Positions 45,980-58,355 of a stretch of DNA of 64,000 nucleotides are shown one piece after another. This DNA comes from Agrypnia vestita (taxonomy: Eukaryota; Arthropoda; Insecta; Trichoptera; Phryganeidae), in contig JADDOH010005010.1 in the NCBI GenBank assembly GCA_016648135.1, forward strand, positions 28,543 to 92,542. The letters run 5' to 3'. Both the position numbers and the translations under genes were made by a program. Below the pieces are notes generated by a model. The model saw nothing but the letters and a program-made list of their open reading frames with translations. It did not search any database and was not told the DNA's origin. The stretch's first letter is position 1. Every line of letters starts with the position of its first letter.

Positions 45980-47075
45980 TTTCTCTTTATTCAGGCGTGA
46001 AATTCAATCTACTCGGGGTATATACCATTGTTTTTAAAAATCTGCGATGAAATTTCTAAAGGCGTTTACGGTATAAATTCACGGTTTTTAAAATGCTTGG
46101 ATTGTCTTATAAACATTCAAATCAATATTTAAAATCTCGTATTATAACAATAGTATCCTTTCTTATTTTATTAATATTACATGAAAATCCTACATTTATT
46201 TGTGTTTTAACGTATTTTCCCTGCGACCGAGTAAAGCAGCCTTGATAATAGATAATAGGTACGTGAGGATTTTATGTTTGCCAGGAATAAATCATCACCA
46301 CTCTTATGTTCTCTGGCTCCTTTCTCCTCGAAGGACCACGCACCAGAATAATAGGCGTGACATAGTCCCAACACATGCATTTACACACACGACTTTATTT
46401 CTACATCTGACGATACCATTCGGTACATGAACCGACATTCGAATACAAATTCACATGTCTCCAATCTAATTAACAACTGCGGTGAGCACGGTTCTGAGCA
46501 CCTATCAGAGCATCTGAACTCTATAAATTATTGTTATTTGTACTCGTAATTGTTGTGAAATGTACTGTGCATCCAAATAATTTGTATCTTGGGAAAGGAT
46601 TCTGTTACCGTGATGATTATTTACCACTGATTTACAAATTAACTGATTTTGATTTATTTACAGATTTGCGAAAATTATTATAATTCTTCATGCCCATCAG
46701 ACAGGACCAAAGTATCCTAGTTGTGAGGTTAAATTATTTGAAGTTTTTCTATTTTTTTACGTATGCGCCCACGAAATTTTCAGATTTTTCATTTACACGA
46801 ACGTTACATTTTCTACCGCAACGACTAATTTCGCACACACGAGAACTGTGCGCAAAGTTGATTCCGACAACATAAATTATTACCCTTTATTACCCTCATA
46901 CATTTTCTTCGCGTCCCCTGTTTTTTTTTCCTTTTATTTTCATTACTCAAAATATTACGCTAAGGCTTAAATTATATTATATCTTTTTTTAAAAATAAAT
47001 CAATCGAATGGGTCCAACAGTCCTTTCTGATAGATATTAATGCATATGATTAAATTGAGTAAATTGTCTATATGA
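45980..47075. other. AT-rich intronic stretch, nothing recognised
   Basis: The short + frames at 46200-46430 and 46690-46875 have no recognisable motif and I leave them out. Confidence 0.45.
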
Positions 47076-47081
47076 GTAAAA

Positions 47082-47300
47082 TTCACTTTTTTGTCATATG
47101 TTATCTTGCATTTTGTATCAAATTTTTACACGGAAAAATATCACTTTAAAGTTTATTCATCAGGTCAAATATAGTTTAGCGGATATTCCTTAAATTATTT
47201 TATCAATTAATAAATTACCAAACCAACGACCAAGAATAAAGAAAATTCCTCCATTTTGTAGGTCTTGTATGACTGTATGGACTTGTGATGTATATTTTGG
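47082..47300. repeat. Diverged left-arm fragment of palindrome family P1
   Basis: TTTGTATCAAATTTTT, TTTATTCATCAGGT, AATTAATAAATTACCAAACC and GAAAATTCCTCCATTTTGT follow the order of the arm at 47935-48140 but with many changes. No TTAA-bounded end remains. Confidence 0.6.
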
Positions 47301-48737
47301 GATGTGAAACATCTTACGCTCGGTTCATACTACTAATTTTGTGAAAGCGACGAAAATGTGTAACAGGAAGAAGCAAAAAGCGCACGCTATATTTTTAGAT
47401 ATACACCGCAGCCGCAGCCGCTCGAGCCGCAGACTTCTTTACTGACTCGGCCAAGGCATCAATCATTTAACAATTGCTAATCTTCCATCTGAACTGAAAA
47501 ATTCAAGAGGCCGTCGAAGAAATGCAGGAAATTCTCGTTCCTTAAGGATCAACAAAAGTGCTATATTGATGTCTGATAATAATTACTTGAAGCTAAAATT
47601 TTGTTCTTTTTTTAATTTACAGAGATAAGTAAATCAAAAGCAGGTACGTATTGTGTTGATACATACCTACCTTGTACGTTATGCGAATCAATTTCAAAAT
47701 TTAGTTGGATAAAGTAAGTATTAATAATTAATTTTTGCAATGATATTGTAATATTGTATACTTTTAAAATTTGAGGTTAATTCCTTTTAATGCCGTGTCA
47801 TTCAATCCTTTTCGAATTGATACATAATAAATTAACAAATGAATTTAAAAACAGACAATTTCCTAAATAATAATAATCAATAAAATTGTGTTCATTTCTT
47901 AAGGCGATCGTCTAGCAGAAGGAGCAAATTTCACCATTTTTTCTCATATCTTCTCTTGCGTTTTTTATTACATTTTTGTATCAAAATATCTCATTTTAAA
48001 ATTTATTCATCAGGTTACATATATTTTAAATACGAATATATTATTAAAATGTCATAAACTAAATTAAATAATTGATTAATAAATTACCAAACCTTCGATG
48101 TTTTAAAAATGAAGAAAATTGCTCCACTTTGTGGGCCTTTTATGACTGACGGAACGGTGTGTGAGATGTCTTTTTTATTCAATAATATTACAAAGTTAAC
48201 GATTATCTTAAATTTGTTACAATTATAGAAAAATCTGTTAATACGTTTACATGCAATTTATGTTTTAAAAAATACTGTTTTTTAAAAATATTTTATTTTT
48301 TTGTGGGTCTTTTTCAACTCTTTTTACATGGTTGACAACTTTTTTAATTCAATAGTCAAAAGAATAGATATTATAATTTTACAATAAAAACAAAAAAAAA
48401 TCAAAATCTTTGTCGATATTCCTGATTTTAGATATTTAATCAAGACGCAACGTATTTATGACACAATACGCAGTGCCTTGATTAAATAGCTAAAATCTGA
48501 AATCGAGAATAATTTTTTGATTTTTTTTGTATTAATTTTAAAATAAAAATGTCTATTCCTTTAATTTATTAAAGAAAAAAAGTTATAAACTATTTTAAAA
48601 GGATCGAAAAAAACTCACAAAAAATAAAAATAATTTAAAAAACAGTATTTTTTAAAACATAAATTGCATGTAAACGTATTAACAGATTTTTCTATAATTG
48701 TAACAAATTTAAGATAATCGTTAACTTTGTAATATTA

Positions 48738-50017
48738 GGTCCTTACATATGAAATTGGCGTTTAGTATGGGAGGAACATAAAGCCGATTTTTTTTTATTA
48801 TAATATATTTATTTAATCAAAGTATGTACCATTACTATCTATGCACTTTTGCCATCTCATAGGTAGTTCATCGATCCCTTTACTAAAAAAACCATTCGGA
48901 CGGGAATCAATAAAAACTTTGAAGGCGGTTTGGACTGCCCCATCGGAGTTGAATTTTTTCCTTTGCAAGAAGTTATCCAAATTTCGAAAAAAATGGTAAT
49001 CTGTTGGGGCAAGGTCCGGAGAGTACGGTGGATGTCTTAGACATTCCAATTGAAGCTCCTCTAATTTGGTAGCCGTCTGTTGTGCAGTGTGTGGTCTAGC
49101 GTTATCATGAAGCAGCAGTGGCCTAGAGCGATTAACCAGCCTCGGTTGTTTAGCAGCTAGCTTTTCCATCATGGTTTGCAGTTGCTGACAATAGACATCT
49201 GCCGTAATCGTCTGGCCAGATTTAAGAAAGCTGTAGTGAACGACACCAGCACTAGTCCACCAAACGCTCACAAGTAACTTTTTTGGAGTCAATTTTCGCT
49301 TGGGGCATGGTTTGGCTGGTTCGGCAGGGTTCAGCTATTGCGATGAGCGCTTCCGATTATCGTACAGGATCCACTTTTCATCACAGGTAATGATTCGATT
49401 TAAAATCCCTTCATTATTGTGCCGGTTGAGTAATGCAACGCAGCAGTCAACGCGCGTTTGTTGATTTGCTTCACTCAATTCGTGAGGTACCCACCTTTCA
49501 AGCTTTTTCACCTTACCAATTTGCTTCAAGTGGATTAAAACAGTTTTATCACTAACACCGCAGCCTGCAGCTAACTCGAATGTGGTTTGCGATGGATCCG
49601 CTTCCACAATAGCCTTCAATTCTTCATTATCAACTTTGGTCTCCGGCCGTCCACGGGGCTTGTTCTGCAGGTCGAAATTTCCAGAACGAAAACGTTGGAA
49701 CCAAAAACGCACTGTGTTTTCTTTTGCGGCACCGTCGCCATACACATCATTAATCCTTCGAGCCGTTTCTGCAGCACTGGTGCCACGGTGGAACTCGTAC
49801 TCGTAAATAACGCGATATTTCAAGTTTTTCATTTTGTAAACTGCGTGACGCAAAGAAAAAAACAATTGAGGAAAAAACAAATGAATTATAATTTTCAAAA
49901 CACAAATACATGAGTAAATAGCTGTATAAATTTGGATTTGGAATTCCTAACCAAAGAGAAGATATTTGAGATCAAATTTGCCAGTACGGCAAAACGCCAA
50001 TTTCATATGGAAGGACC
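48738..50017 (-). mobile_element. mariner transposon, copy 2 (1280 bp)
   Basis: The ends are GGTCCTTACATATGAAATTG and the inverted CAATTTCATATGGAAGGACC, flanked on both sides by TA (48736-48737 and 50018-50019), the mariner target. It is inserted in the right arm of the palindrome, so it is younger than that element. Near-identity with copy 1 at 791-2081 indicates recent activity of the family. Confidence 0.95.
48813..49832 (-). pseudogene. mariner transposase (DD34D, cecropia/Hsmar1-like), one nonsense codon
   Basis: The frame from ATG 49832 to the stop at 48813 is 339 codons long, normal for mariner. An N-terminal DNA-binding region (KENTVRFWFQRFRSG, RGRPETKVDNEELKAIVEAD) is followed by the WVPHEL linker and the catalytic domain: Asp in TCDEKW, Asp in LLHDNARPH, and Asp 34 residues further in APTDYHFF. 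The C-terminus RWQKCIDSNGTYFD matches the Hsmar1/cecropia group. The only lesion I see is TAG at 49335-49337 where copy 1 has TGG (Trp), within SSQWL. Copy 1 lacks this stop but has a frameshift, so neither copy encodes intact protein. Confidence 0.95.
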
Positions 50018-50305
50018 TAATATTATTGAATAAAAAAGACATCTCACACGCCGTTCAGTCATAAAAGGCCCACAAAGTGGAGCAATTTTCTTCATTTTTA
50101 AAACATCGAAGGTTTGGTAATTTATTAATAAATTATATAATTTAGTTTGTGACATTTTTATAAGATATTCGTATTTAAAATATATGTAACCTGATGAATA
50201 AATTTTAAAATGAGATATTTCCATACAAAAATGTAATAAAAAACGCAAGAGAAGATATGAGAAAAAATGGTGAAATTTGCTCATTCTGCCAGACGATCGC
50301 CTTAA

Positions 50306-50728
50306 CTTGCAGAGATGGTTAAATCAAGAGCAGATTACATGCAAGAATATAGGCAGTGTAAATGAGAGGAAAAATTAAAAACTGAAGGTGTAGAGCCGAA
50401 AAAATCACTTCCATTAATACCCCACTAACATTTTCACGAAAATTTCGTTCGTTACTGAGAAAAGATGTTACACCTTTGCGACAACTGTAAGACTCGTTTT
50501 TCAATAACACTTAGAGGTACTTAATATTTATTTATCTTAAATGAAATGCATGAATATACCTACCTATCTATTTATAGATATAAAAGGAGTCTAGAATATA
50601 AATATCAATTGCTCACAAGTGATGCTCGCCGTGTTGGCTGTTAAGCGTATTCCAAAGTGAGCTATTACTGCATCCTTGTTTAAATAACCTGCAAAAGATT
50701 GTCGATGTACGAACGAACAACTATTGAT
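50306..50728. other. Spacer between the two palindromes
   Basis: About 420 bp of AT-rich sequence without recognised features. Confidence 0.4.
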
Positions 50729-50732
50729 TTAA

Positions 50733-51790
50733 GGCGATCGTCCGGCAGAGAGCAAATTTCACCATTTTTTCTCATATCTTCTCTTACGTTTTTTATCACA
50801 TTTTTGTATGGAAATATATCATTTTAAAATTTATTCCTCAGGTTAGGTATATTTTAAATACGTATGTTTTGTTAAAATGAAACAAACTAAATTATATAAT
50901 TGATTAATAAATTACCAAACTTTCGATGTCTTAAAAATGAAGAAAATTGCTCCAGTTCGTGGGTCTTTTGTGACTGAATGGCCTCGTGAAATGTCTTTTT
51001 TTTTTCTACAATATTACACAGTAAACGATTACAGTAAATTTATTATAATTATTGTAAAATCTGTTAGTTTGTTTGCTTATAATTTATGTTTAAAAAAGTG
51101 TTTTTTTTATGAAATTTAATTTTTTCTGTGTTTTTTCCAACCCTTTTTAGATTATAAATAGACAACAGATAGTTGATAACGTTTTTACTTGAATAAATTA
51201 AAGGAATAGACATATTTTTTTAAATTAATACAAAATAAAAATCTAAAACTTATTATAAATTTCAGATTTTAGCTATTTAATCAAGGCACTGCGTATTATA
51301 CGTTGCATCTTGATTAAATATCTAAAATCGGGAAAATCCACAAAAAAATTGATTTTTTTTGTTTTTATTTTAAAATTATAACATCTATTCTTTTGACTCT
51401 TAAAGTAAAAAAACACACAGAAAAAAATTAAATATTTTTAAGAGACTGTTTTTTAAAACATCAATTGTAAGTAAACAAACTGAGAATAATCGTTTATTTA
51501 TTAATATTATTGAAGAAAAAGGACATCTCACGAGGCCATTCAGTCATAAAAGTCCCACAAAGTGGAGCAATTTTCTTCATTTTTAAAACATCGTAGGTTT
51601 GTTAATTTATTAATTAATTATGTAATTCAGTTCGTATCATTTTAACAAGATATCCACTTTTAAAATATACGTAACCTGATGAATAAATTTTAAAGTGATA
51701 TATATTTCCATACAAAAATATGATAAAAAAACGCAAGAGAAGATATGAGAAAAAAATTGTGAAATTTGCTCACCCTGCCGGACGTTCGCC
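50733..51790 (-). mobile_element. TTAA-flanked giant palindrome (family P1), copy 2
   Basis: TTAA (50729-50732) GGCGATCGTCCGGCAG and CTGCCGGACGTTCGCC TTAA (51791-51794) bound 1058 bp of near-complete inverted repeat with the centre near 51290. The central asymmetric sequence reads ATCAAGGCACTGCG first and GTTGCATCTTGAT second, the reverse of copy 1, so this copy is in the opposite orientation. Confidence 0.82.
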
Positions 51791-51799
51791 TTAAGATTT

Positions 51800-52640
51800 A
51801 TATCACAGCCGATCGACATATTTAGGTATTGAAACAAAGAATGATATACATATTATAAAAAACTGTATATATATGTAGAGATTCGATTCTCGTTATTTCG
51901 CTGGAAACGAAATCGTTTCCGAATACCGTACCGAAAACCGGCAGTAGATGGAACAGTGATTTAACGCCACAAAAATTCTTGACAACACTTGTCTCCGACA
52001 CAATACATCAACACTTCACACCTTGCGTTCGACACGGTACTGTAAGCCAATACTTAACCTAACACAAACTAGGATGCACTTGATTTCAGTACGGCATTGC
52101 AAACCAATTCTTAACCTTAACATCAATATCAACATCTGGAGATGGACCCTGTAATGGGATCCGAAACGTCGGCCAGAGGTCAGATATATATGGCAGAATG
52201 TCCCAGAAAATTACACACAAAAGATTCTGAATGATGAAAAAGATCGTGAAAACCTTAGAACATTTTTAACAAATGTATAGTAAATAAATTTGAATTATTT
52301 GTCTACATACGATTTTCAATAAGAGTAATTTGTCTACTTACGAAAAAATTTTTCTGAAGCAAAATTCTACGGCATTTTATGGTAAAATAATCTCGATGGG
52401 GATTTGTAAAGGATTTGGAGAGGATATAGAGGATATTTGCAGAGGATTTGTGTTGTGTAGCCACAAAGTTGACTCTACCATATGAGATTATAAGTTTGCA
52501 GTTATAATTTTACTTTACTTAGTTGGTGCCGTGGTCTAGGAGAAAGCAGCGAAACGAATAAAATGAATGAAACGAAGAGAATAGTATATGCGCTTCAGGC
52601 CCGCTCCCGCATGGGGGTACGTTCACCTTCGTCGGAAGGT
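51800..52640. other. No recognised gene
   Basis: AAACGAAATCGTTTCCGAATAC near 51905 and the duplicated GTACTGTAAGCCAATACTTAACC / GCAAACCAATTCTTAACCTTAAC phrases (52040-52125) suggest old repeats. Nothing is assignable. Confidence 0.35.
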
Positions 52641-52650
52641 ATCACCATAA

Positions 52651-53412
52651 AGCCATCTATTCACTAGGGGACAAATCGCGAAACATTCCGCTCGACATGT
52701 CGCATCAACATCTACGCTCATGTTTCGGGGACAATGACGCGGTCAATTGACGTGCGCACACCGGGACTCGCATATCTTGTCGCGGAAATGTCATCCGATG
52801 AGGTTATGGATGACAGCTGCAGTATCACATTTGGCGAAAACGGGGTTCCGCGCAATTCGAAATATTTTTTGGGTCGCAATTTCAAATTAACGAGGTTTTA
52901 CTGTAGTAAATTGAATATTATTAAAAACAAGGTCCTTTTTGCAAATAATTATTGTTTTCCAGACGTCGCGGAAATATATCGCCCTATGAGGTTATGATGA
53001 TAGCCGCGTATCTGTTTATGTTAATGAGTTTATCGAAAAGTAAGAGGAGAAAAAGAGGAGAATGCGAAATTATTAAACTGCAAAGAGAAAGAAGGACGGA
53101 CATTCTATGCGATCTTCGATCGATACAGCTCGATGAGTTCGAGAACGATTTCGTTTCCCCGCATTGTCATCTTGACAGATACAGCGCATGCGTATTCACT
53201 TGTAAACATACCACGTGGTACTGACGCTCCGCAGAATGTTGCAGTGAGTACGCTCGGGTACCGTGCGCATGGCAACGTTGCCACGGCACGTAGAAATGCC
53301 GCGCTATGTTGTGCGCGAGGTCGCGGAACAGTGCACGACGTTGCAACGTCACGTAGACTCTATGCCGCGCATGCTGTTGAGGGACAATTTGTCCCCTAGT
53401 GAATACATGGCT
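52651..53412 (+). mobile_element. PIF/Harbinger deletion derivative
   Basis: TAA (52648-52650) is followed by AGCCATCTATTCACTAGGGG, and the inverted CCCCTAGTGAATACATGGCT (ending 53412) is followed by TAA (53413-53415). A 3-bp TAA duplication with ~26-bp inverted ends is the PIF/Harbinger signature. At 762 bp it is too short for a full element and keeps only part of a transposase-like frame. Confidence 0.8.
52952..53224 (+). pseudogene. Possible N-terminal fragment of a Harbinger transposase
   Basis: The 90-residue frame reads YEVMMIAAYLFMLM, KSKRRKRGE, then RTDILCDLRSIQLDEFENDF. The basic region followed by an LxxLR...EFxNxF block resembles the start of Harbinger nucleases just before the catalytic domain. 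A 3' splice-site-like TTGTTTTCCAG precedes it at 52953-52963. Sequence at 52781-52829 is a partial duplicate of 52964-53013 (GTCGCGGAAAT...GATGAGGTTATG). Catalytic residues are absent. The family match is from memory and tentative. Confidence 0.4.
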
Positions 53413-53419
53413 TAAATCG

Positions 53420-54580
53420 TGCCGTACCTGAGTCAGAGCAACATTTGTATATCGATACCTTATATATTGTACCTAAAATAATGAGGTCGAAAAAAACGTT
53501 TTTTGTATTTTTATAAGCATCAAAATACCTTACACCACTGCCGCACGATTGTCATTATTATTTAGAAATGAGATCAAAATAAAAATGTCTGCAATCCACA
53601 ATTGCTTAATGAACCTTTTTATAGACAAAAGAACGTTTAAATATCAAATGATGAATGTGATACATTTAAAAATGACTGAAATTGCTCAATATTTTCTCAT
53701 AAACCTAAATTATTGTCATTTTTATATGTTCACTGCCATTGACATAAAAATCTCTTGTCATTTCTTTTCTCTCGGTGTTCTAACTATTGGTCTTTCCGTG
53801 GAAAACGATTAAACTGACAGTCATCAATTTCAATTACGTTAAAAGAGATGGGTTTTGCCGTCAGGCATTTGAAATATTACTTCCACGCAATTCTTTTCAA
53901 AAATATAAAATGTAATATTCGGTAAAGCACAATAAAATCGCGCATTTCTTCCCCGATTCGCGGTATTAAAGATCAAAATTAAGTACGTACATTTGTCAGG
54001 CAATTCGGAATCTTTTGTCAGTCAGGGGTAGAAACGCGTTTCACAAGTATAATTCTTTTGTTTTATTACAAATTTCAAGAGGTTTCCAAGAGAAACAATA
54101 TGAAGAAATAAACTTACAATCTGTTTAGCATAACGCTTAGTAACAGTGTAGTAATTGGTAATAAAATATATACTTACTGATGCATTGTATATTGGTAAAT
54201 CGGAATTTTATAGCGCACTACTGTTTGTTTGACTAATTGTTAGAGAAAAGATCAATAATGTTATTAACAGACATTGGGTAAACTCTGTCAGCTTTCTAGT
54301 CCGCCTGATAATCATAATTACCCGAGGACTATGAACATCCGAGGGTTTTGTTGAGGTAGGTAATTCTCAAACCACGACGAATTCATAACACATATCTATG
54401 CAAAATTACACATACAGAGGTGGCCAAAAAATACACAAACTTAACAAGAAAAAAACTGTACTTATGTTGTAATATTAATATAAAATTTTTATTGCGTTCT
54501 CTTTTACCTCATTAACTATAAATATCAAGTGTATGAAAATATTAATATATTTTATATAAATTATAATTTACGTGAACCAA
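53420..54580. other. AT-rich intronic stretch, nothing recognised
   Basis: The + frame at 53549-53812 has no recognisable motif. Confidence 0.45.
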
Positions 54581-54589
54581 ATAGGTATA

Positions 54590-54870
54590 AGTTGGAGTAG
54601 CCGGCCGCAGTTTTTCTCGAATAGCTCCGCTGCAGGAATAATAAGATTTTACTTGATACACACTATCGGTCCGCTCACGGTCCGCTCTCGGTCCGCTGTC
54701 GCTCCAACAAAATATTAATGCAACACGATGAAGTCATTCACACTATGTGCCTGCTCCAGCCCCGGTTCGATAATGCTCCGGTACAGAACAGTATCGATTA
54801 ATATTTGACTGGCGCGGGATCTAACTTGTCCTGGCTTGAACCCATAGTGTGAATAGCCAAACGTCAGCTC
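54590..54870. repeat. GC-richer repeat with foldback motif
   Basis: CGGTCCGCTC-type units repeat three times (54668-54705). TTCACACTATG (54737) and CATAGTGTGAA (54844) are inverted, suggesting a small MITE-like insertion. Boundaries are uncertain. Confidence 0.4.
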
Positions 54871-55104
54871 GTCTTCAAACATTCGTGTTCTATTCTTGAA
54901 TGCACAACATCAATTCAATTTTTTGTTAGTTTGCAAAATACGAGTATGATATGTGCACAGAAATAAGGAAATTATGAAAAATGTAAATAAATTCACGTAT
55001 TATTTTTTAAAAATATTTTTGTAACTAAAATAATAGGTATAATAACAGCTAGTTCTTCGACAGAAATATTAAATGACATTTAAGAAAAAAATATTTTCAA
55101 CTAA

Positions 55105-55230
55105 TTGTCGCTGTGGGAGGAAAGAAATGGCTACAATTAGTCAACAACAGGGAAGAATGGAAAAATAAGGAAAAGGCCTATATCCAGCAGTGGAAAGACG
55201 AAGGCTGATGAAGAAGAAGAAGAAGAAGAA
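55105..55230 (+). pseudogene. RTE LINE 3' end with GAA tail
   Basis: In one frame it reads WLQLVNNREEWKNKEKAYIQ, QWKDEG and a stop (55206-55208), followed by a GAA run. The WxxLVxDRxxWxxxxxAYxQQWxxxG-stop pattern is the C-terminus of RTE-type LINEs in insects. Only the last ~35 codons remain. Confidence 0.7.
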
Positions 55231-55297
55231 TTAGTCTTAATTAAAATAATTTTCACACATATAGAAATAAAAACACTTGTTTTAAGGTTATACGTTT

Positions 55298-55407
55298 TTA
55301 ATTTTTTGAGACGTGTTTCGCCTTATGACGGCATTATCAATCTTGAAATCAAAAGATCAAGAGATTGATACTGCCCTCATAAGACAAAACTCGTCTCAAA
55401 AATTAAC
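55298..55407. repeat. Foldback repeat, ~50-bp arms
   Basis: AATTTTTTGAGACGTGTTTC, CTTATGACGGCA and ATCAATCTTGA on the left pair with GATCAAGAGATTGAT, TGCCCTCATAAG and CTCGTCTCAAAAATT on the right around AAAA. Confidence 0.65.
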
Positions 55408-55699
55408 GGCCCGATAGTGTAGATCGATCCTAACTGATCTATTTTCAACGTTATCAGCAATAACCATCGTTGTACCAAGGACCATATCGGTATTATTCTC
55501 ACGTTCCCTGTAGACAAGACGAACCAAGAAACGAGGATGTCTCCAGGGTATATCCCGTGGGCCTTGCCAATAAGGGTGGTCAAGATGCTGACGCCGTTAT
55601 TATTGTATTTTCTCAAAAAGCCTTCTTTCTTTAAAAAAAATAATTCTTTGGGTGAATCAAAACATTTATTTCAGGTAGGTATATTTCTATGAAAGAGCG

Positions 55700-56240
55700 A
55701 TTGGTATTATTTATTTTATTTTATTTTTATTTTTAATTTAAAGCCTATCGAGAGGTCAGAATGACCCAAATGGATAATCATTTAGGACGAAGTGATTAGT
55801 ACAGTTACATTTCACAGTAAAACATTAATACATTATACAATATAAGTATAGTACAACAAGCGACTACAAGATGAACGAAGTTCACATTTTCCGCACGACG
55901 TAATAGGCATGTAGGCTCCCAGGTCAACCAAGTCAGAAAGTGTACCCGCGTCTTTGTGGCAATAATTTTTTTTGTTTGGGTTGATTTCCGAAGAGTCCAT
56001 CTTACACGCTTAAATTATTTTCGGTCAGGAGCGATATAATTTCTCTCTTAAACTGAATGTTGTGTCATGTCGATGTTGGGGTTACATTACGTGACCTCGT
56101 TGTACTGGTTTAGCATTATAGGAGAGAAATAACCTATGTTGGTTTTGTAGACCTTTGTGTGGAATAGTGTTTGGGATCTCAGAGACCGGGCAGGTATATT
56201 AGTATAATATATTATTATATAGTATTATTGATGTTTATTA
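55700..56240 (-). repeat. Possible minus-strand LINE 3' region
   Basis: A T-rich start (TTTATTTTATTTTATTTTTA, about 55710) followed by less AT-rich sequence looks like a LINE 3' UTR and A tail read backwards. No coding motif supports it. Confidence 0.25.
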
Positions 56241-57687
56241 ATAAAAGTAATTAAGTAAAATAACGAACAAAGAAACAGATGACGCACGCAGGTCCGTCTG
56301 ATGTTGTGGCTGACACTCGAAGAAAAGGTGTTCTATCTCTCTAGATCGACATTTTTTGGTAAAAAGTTTGTGATGATCCTGGTAGATAGTAGGGCATCGC
56401 GGCCTTGATACATTTAATAATAATTTAGTATAGCTCTTCGTCAAAAGGTGTGGCTTTGTTAAATGTAGAAATCCAATCTATCTCTTGGTCCGGCACCAGA
56501 GTGATGTATGAGGGGGTGGTCCAAACGTATAAGGCGAAGAATAATATAATATAAATCTCAATATTAAATAAAACATTTTTTCTTATATGTGAGCGCGCGA
56601 CGCTCTGCATGGCGCAAGAGGGGCACGACTGCGAATTGCGTTGTAACTATATAATGAACGCGGAATAAAATATTATACCTTCTTGAAAAATTATAAATAT
56701 AATGTATTCTATACAATATTAATACTCTGCCTGTGCTAACTATACATTTAACTAAAATATATATTATTAACTGGAAATAATTATTCTGTGAAAATTGCGC
56801 TTTTGAATGCAATATTAACTAAAAATATTAACTAAAAATATTTCTAGCATCTTGGGTTCGCATACTATATTGATAATACCTAATGCCCTTTGCATTTACT
56901 AAGTATATTACCTAAATAGCCACAGCTATACCATCCTGTCCGTCAGGGACGAAACATAAAACACAGTTATATTCCTAAAAGTGCTACCTCTTACGCGACA
57001 AAAATACCTATTGCAGTCGGGCTATGAATATGAACTATTTCCGCCTCATAATGGCGCCTGGAACCAATACTAAAAACCTCACTAGAAATAATAAATGCGA
57101 CTAAATCTCGATAAATACAATATATACTATTCGTAATACGTCGTTGAATTGGCACATGAATCGTCTAATGGATGAAGGACCCCGTTGTGTATCGTAATAA
57201 CTTCAAATTCTTTTATAGGAGCAGTGTGGAAACAATTGCATAATATTACGTAATAAAATCATCTAACGAACCTAATAATCTATACATTTATGTTACAATA
57301 AAATACGTTCACCAGAAGAATTCGTGTATTAGAAATAAAACATTTTCGATTTGGAGACAAACCAGTAAAATCGTTCGAACGGCGCAAAGGGAAAAATTCA
57401 CACATATTAAATAACATTGAAATTAATAATCATAAACACTTTGTATTAACATATTCTTACCTTGAATGGTGTCGTCTTAGACGTGTATGAACCTGTTCAT
57501 ATTAATTCCTGGGGAAAATAATACATATATTTGCTATCTACGAAATAAGACATTTTTGAAACGAAACTTCTTTATAAATAAGTAGATAAGGTCTCGGGGA
57601 TGGTTTGTTCGAAAGGATTCTACAACAGCCCGTGAGTTTATATGAAATAATAGTTTCTTTGAATGCTAAATTTTGGTTTTTTAAACC

Positions 57688-57963
57688 CTCAGCATCTCTG
57701 CTGAGAGGGGTTGAGGCTCCGCGCCCGCCTAAACCCGGTGACCGACTTCCTAAGTGACTAAATGGCCCCCCTTGTTCCTCCGGAACTTACTGCATCCCGA
57801 GACTCTATCTCTTCTTTACGAGATGTGATCCTGTGACGCCCCTCTTTTAGGCTTATAATTGAGAAGGCCGTACTCTTTTGGTACGAGTTTCTGATGATGT
57901 GTGTTGTCTTGAGGCGCCTTTCTTTTAGGCCGGTGTTTGAAGAATCATGTACTCTTTTGGTAC
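57688..57963 (-). other. Serial small-hairpin array, copy B
   Basis: The same order of stems as in copy A: CTCAGCA/TGCTGAG with the GAGA loop (57688-57705), the GC-rich stem, then five stems with AAAAGA-type loops up to GTAC...GTAC at 57949-57963. Differences from copy A fall in a loop (AAAAGAG) and in spacers. Confidence 0.6.
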
Positions 57964-58142
57964 GAATTGATGACGACATTAGCCTCCTTTGCGGGCATAG
58001 TCAGCGATGTTACAAATTATTGTGCAATCTCATTATGCCTTTTCAGAATGGCGTCCCACGATTCTGCATCTTGCAACATTTACTTTGGACAAATGTTAGA
58101 GTGTTAGTAACATATTTATAATATCCCAGCTATTCCATATGA

Positions 58143-58355
58143 GTGAATGATTTTTATATTTATTCTGGCCCTGTCTTTCTTACAGAGGACGAAATAGAAG
58201 TTAACGTTTTCTATCAAGGTTTTACAGCATTCAAGCATGGAAATCCTTCCAAAGACAAAGGGAACCTTTTTGTTGGTTTAAGTAGTTTGCGCCAGATGAG
58301 GTTAGGTGGTCGGTTTATTGACGACCCCGAGCAACAAGGAGGACCCCGCCTTTAA
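58143..58355 (+). other. Conserved 70-residue open frame in copy B
   Basis: Identical in sequence to the minus-strand frame at 7854-8064. It begins without ATG directly after a TGA and contains a splice-acceptor-like CTTTCTTACAG at 58172-58182. There is no recognised domain. Confidence 0.25.

Larger units (their letters stand above)
47903..50301 (+). mobile_element. TTAA-flanked giant palindrome (family P1), copy 1, with nested mariner
   Basis: TTAA (47899-47902) GGCGATCGTCTAGCAG opens the element and CTGCCAGACGATCGCC TTAA (50302-50305) closes it. The arms, each over 500 bp, are inverted repeats running to a centre near 48460, where ATCAAGACGCAACG faces CAGTGCCTTGAT. Removing the mariner leaves about 1.12 kb, nearly all palindrome. 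No transposase frame is present. The TTAA duplication suggests piggyBac-type mobilisation. Confidence 0.82.

Noticed and set aside
52734..52997. 87-codon + frame as a host gene
   Set aside because: It lies wholly inside the Harbinger element bounded by TAA duplications and shows no independent motif.
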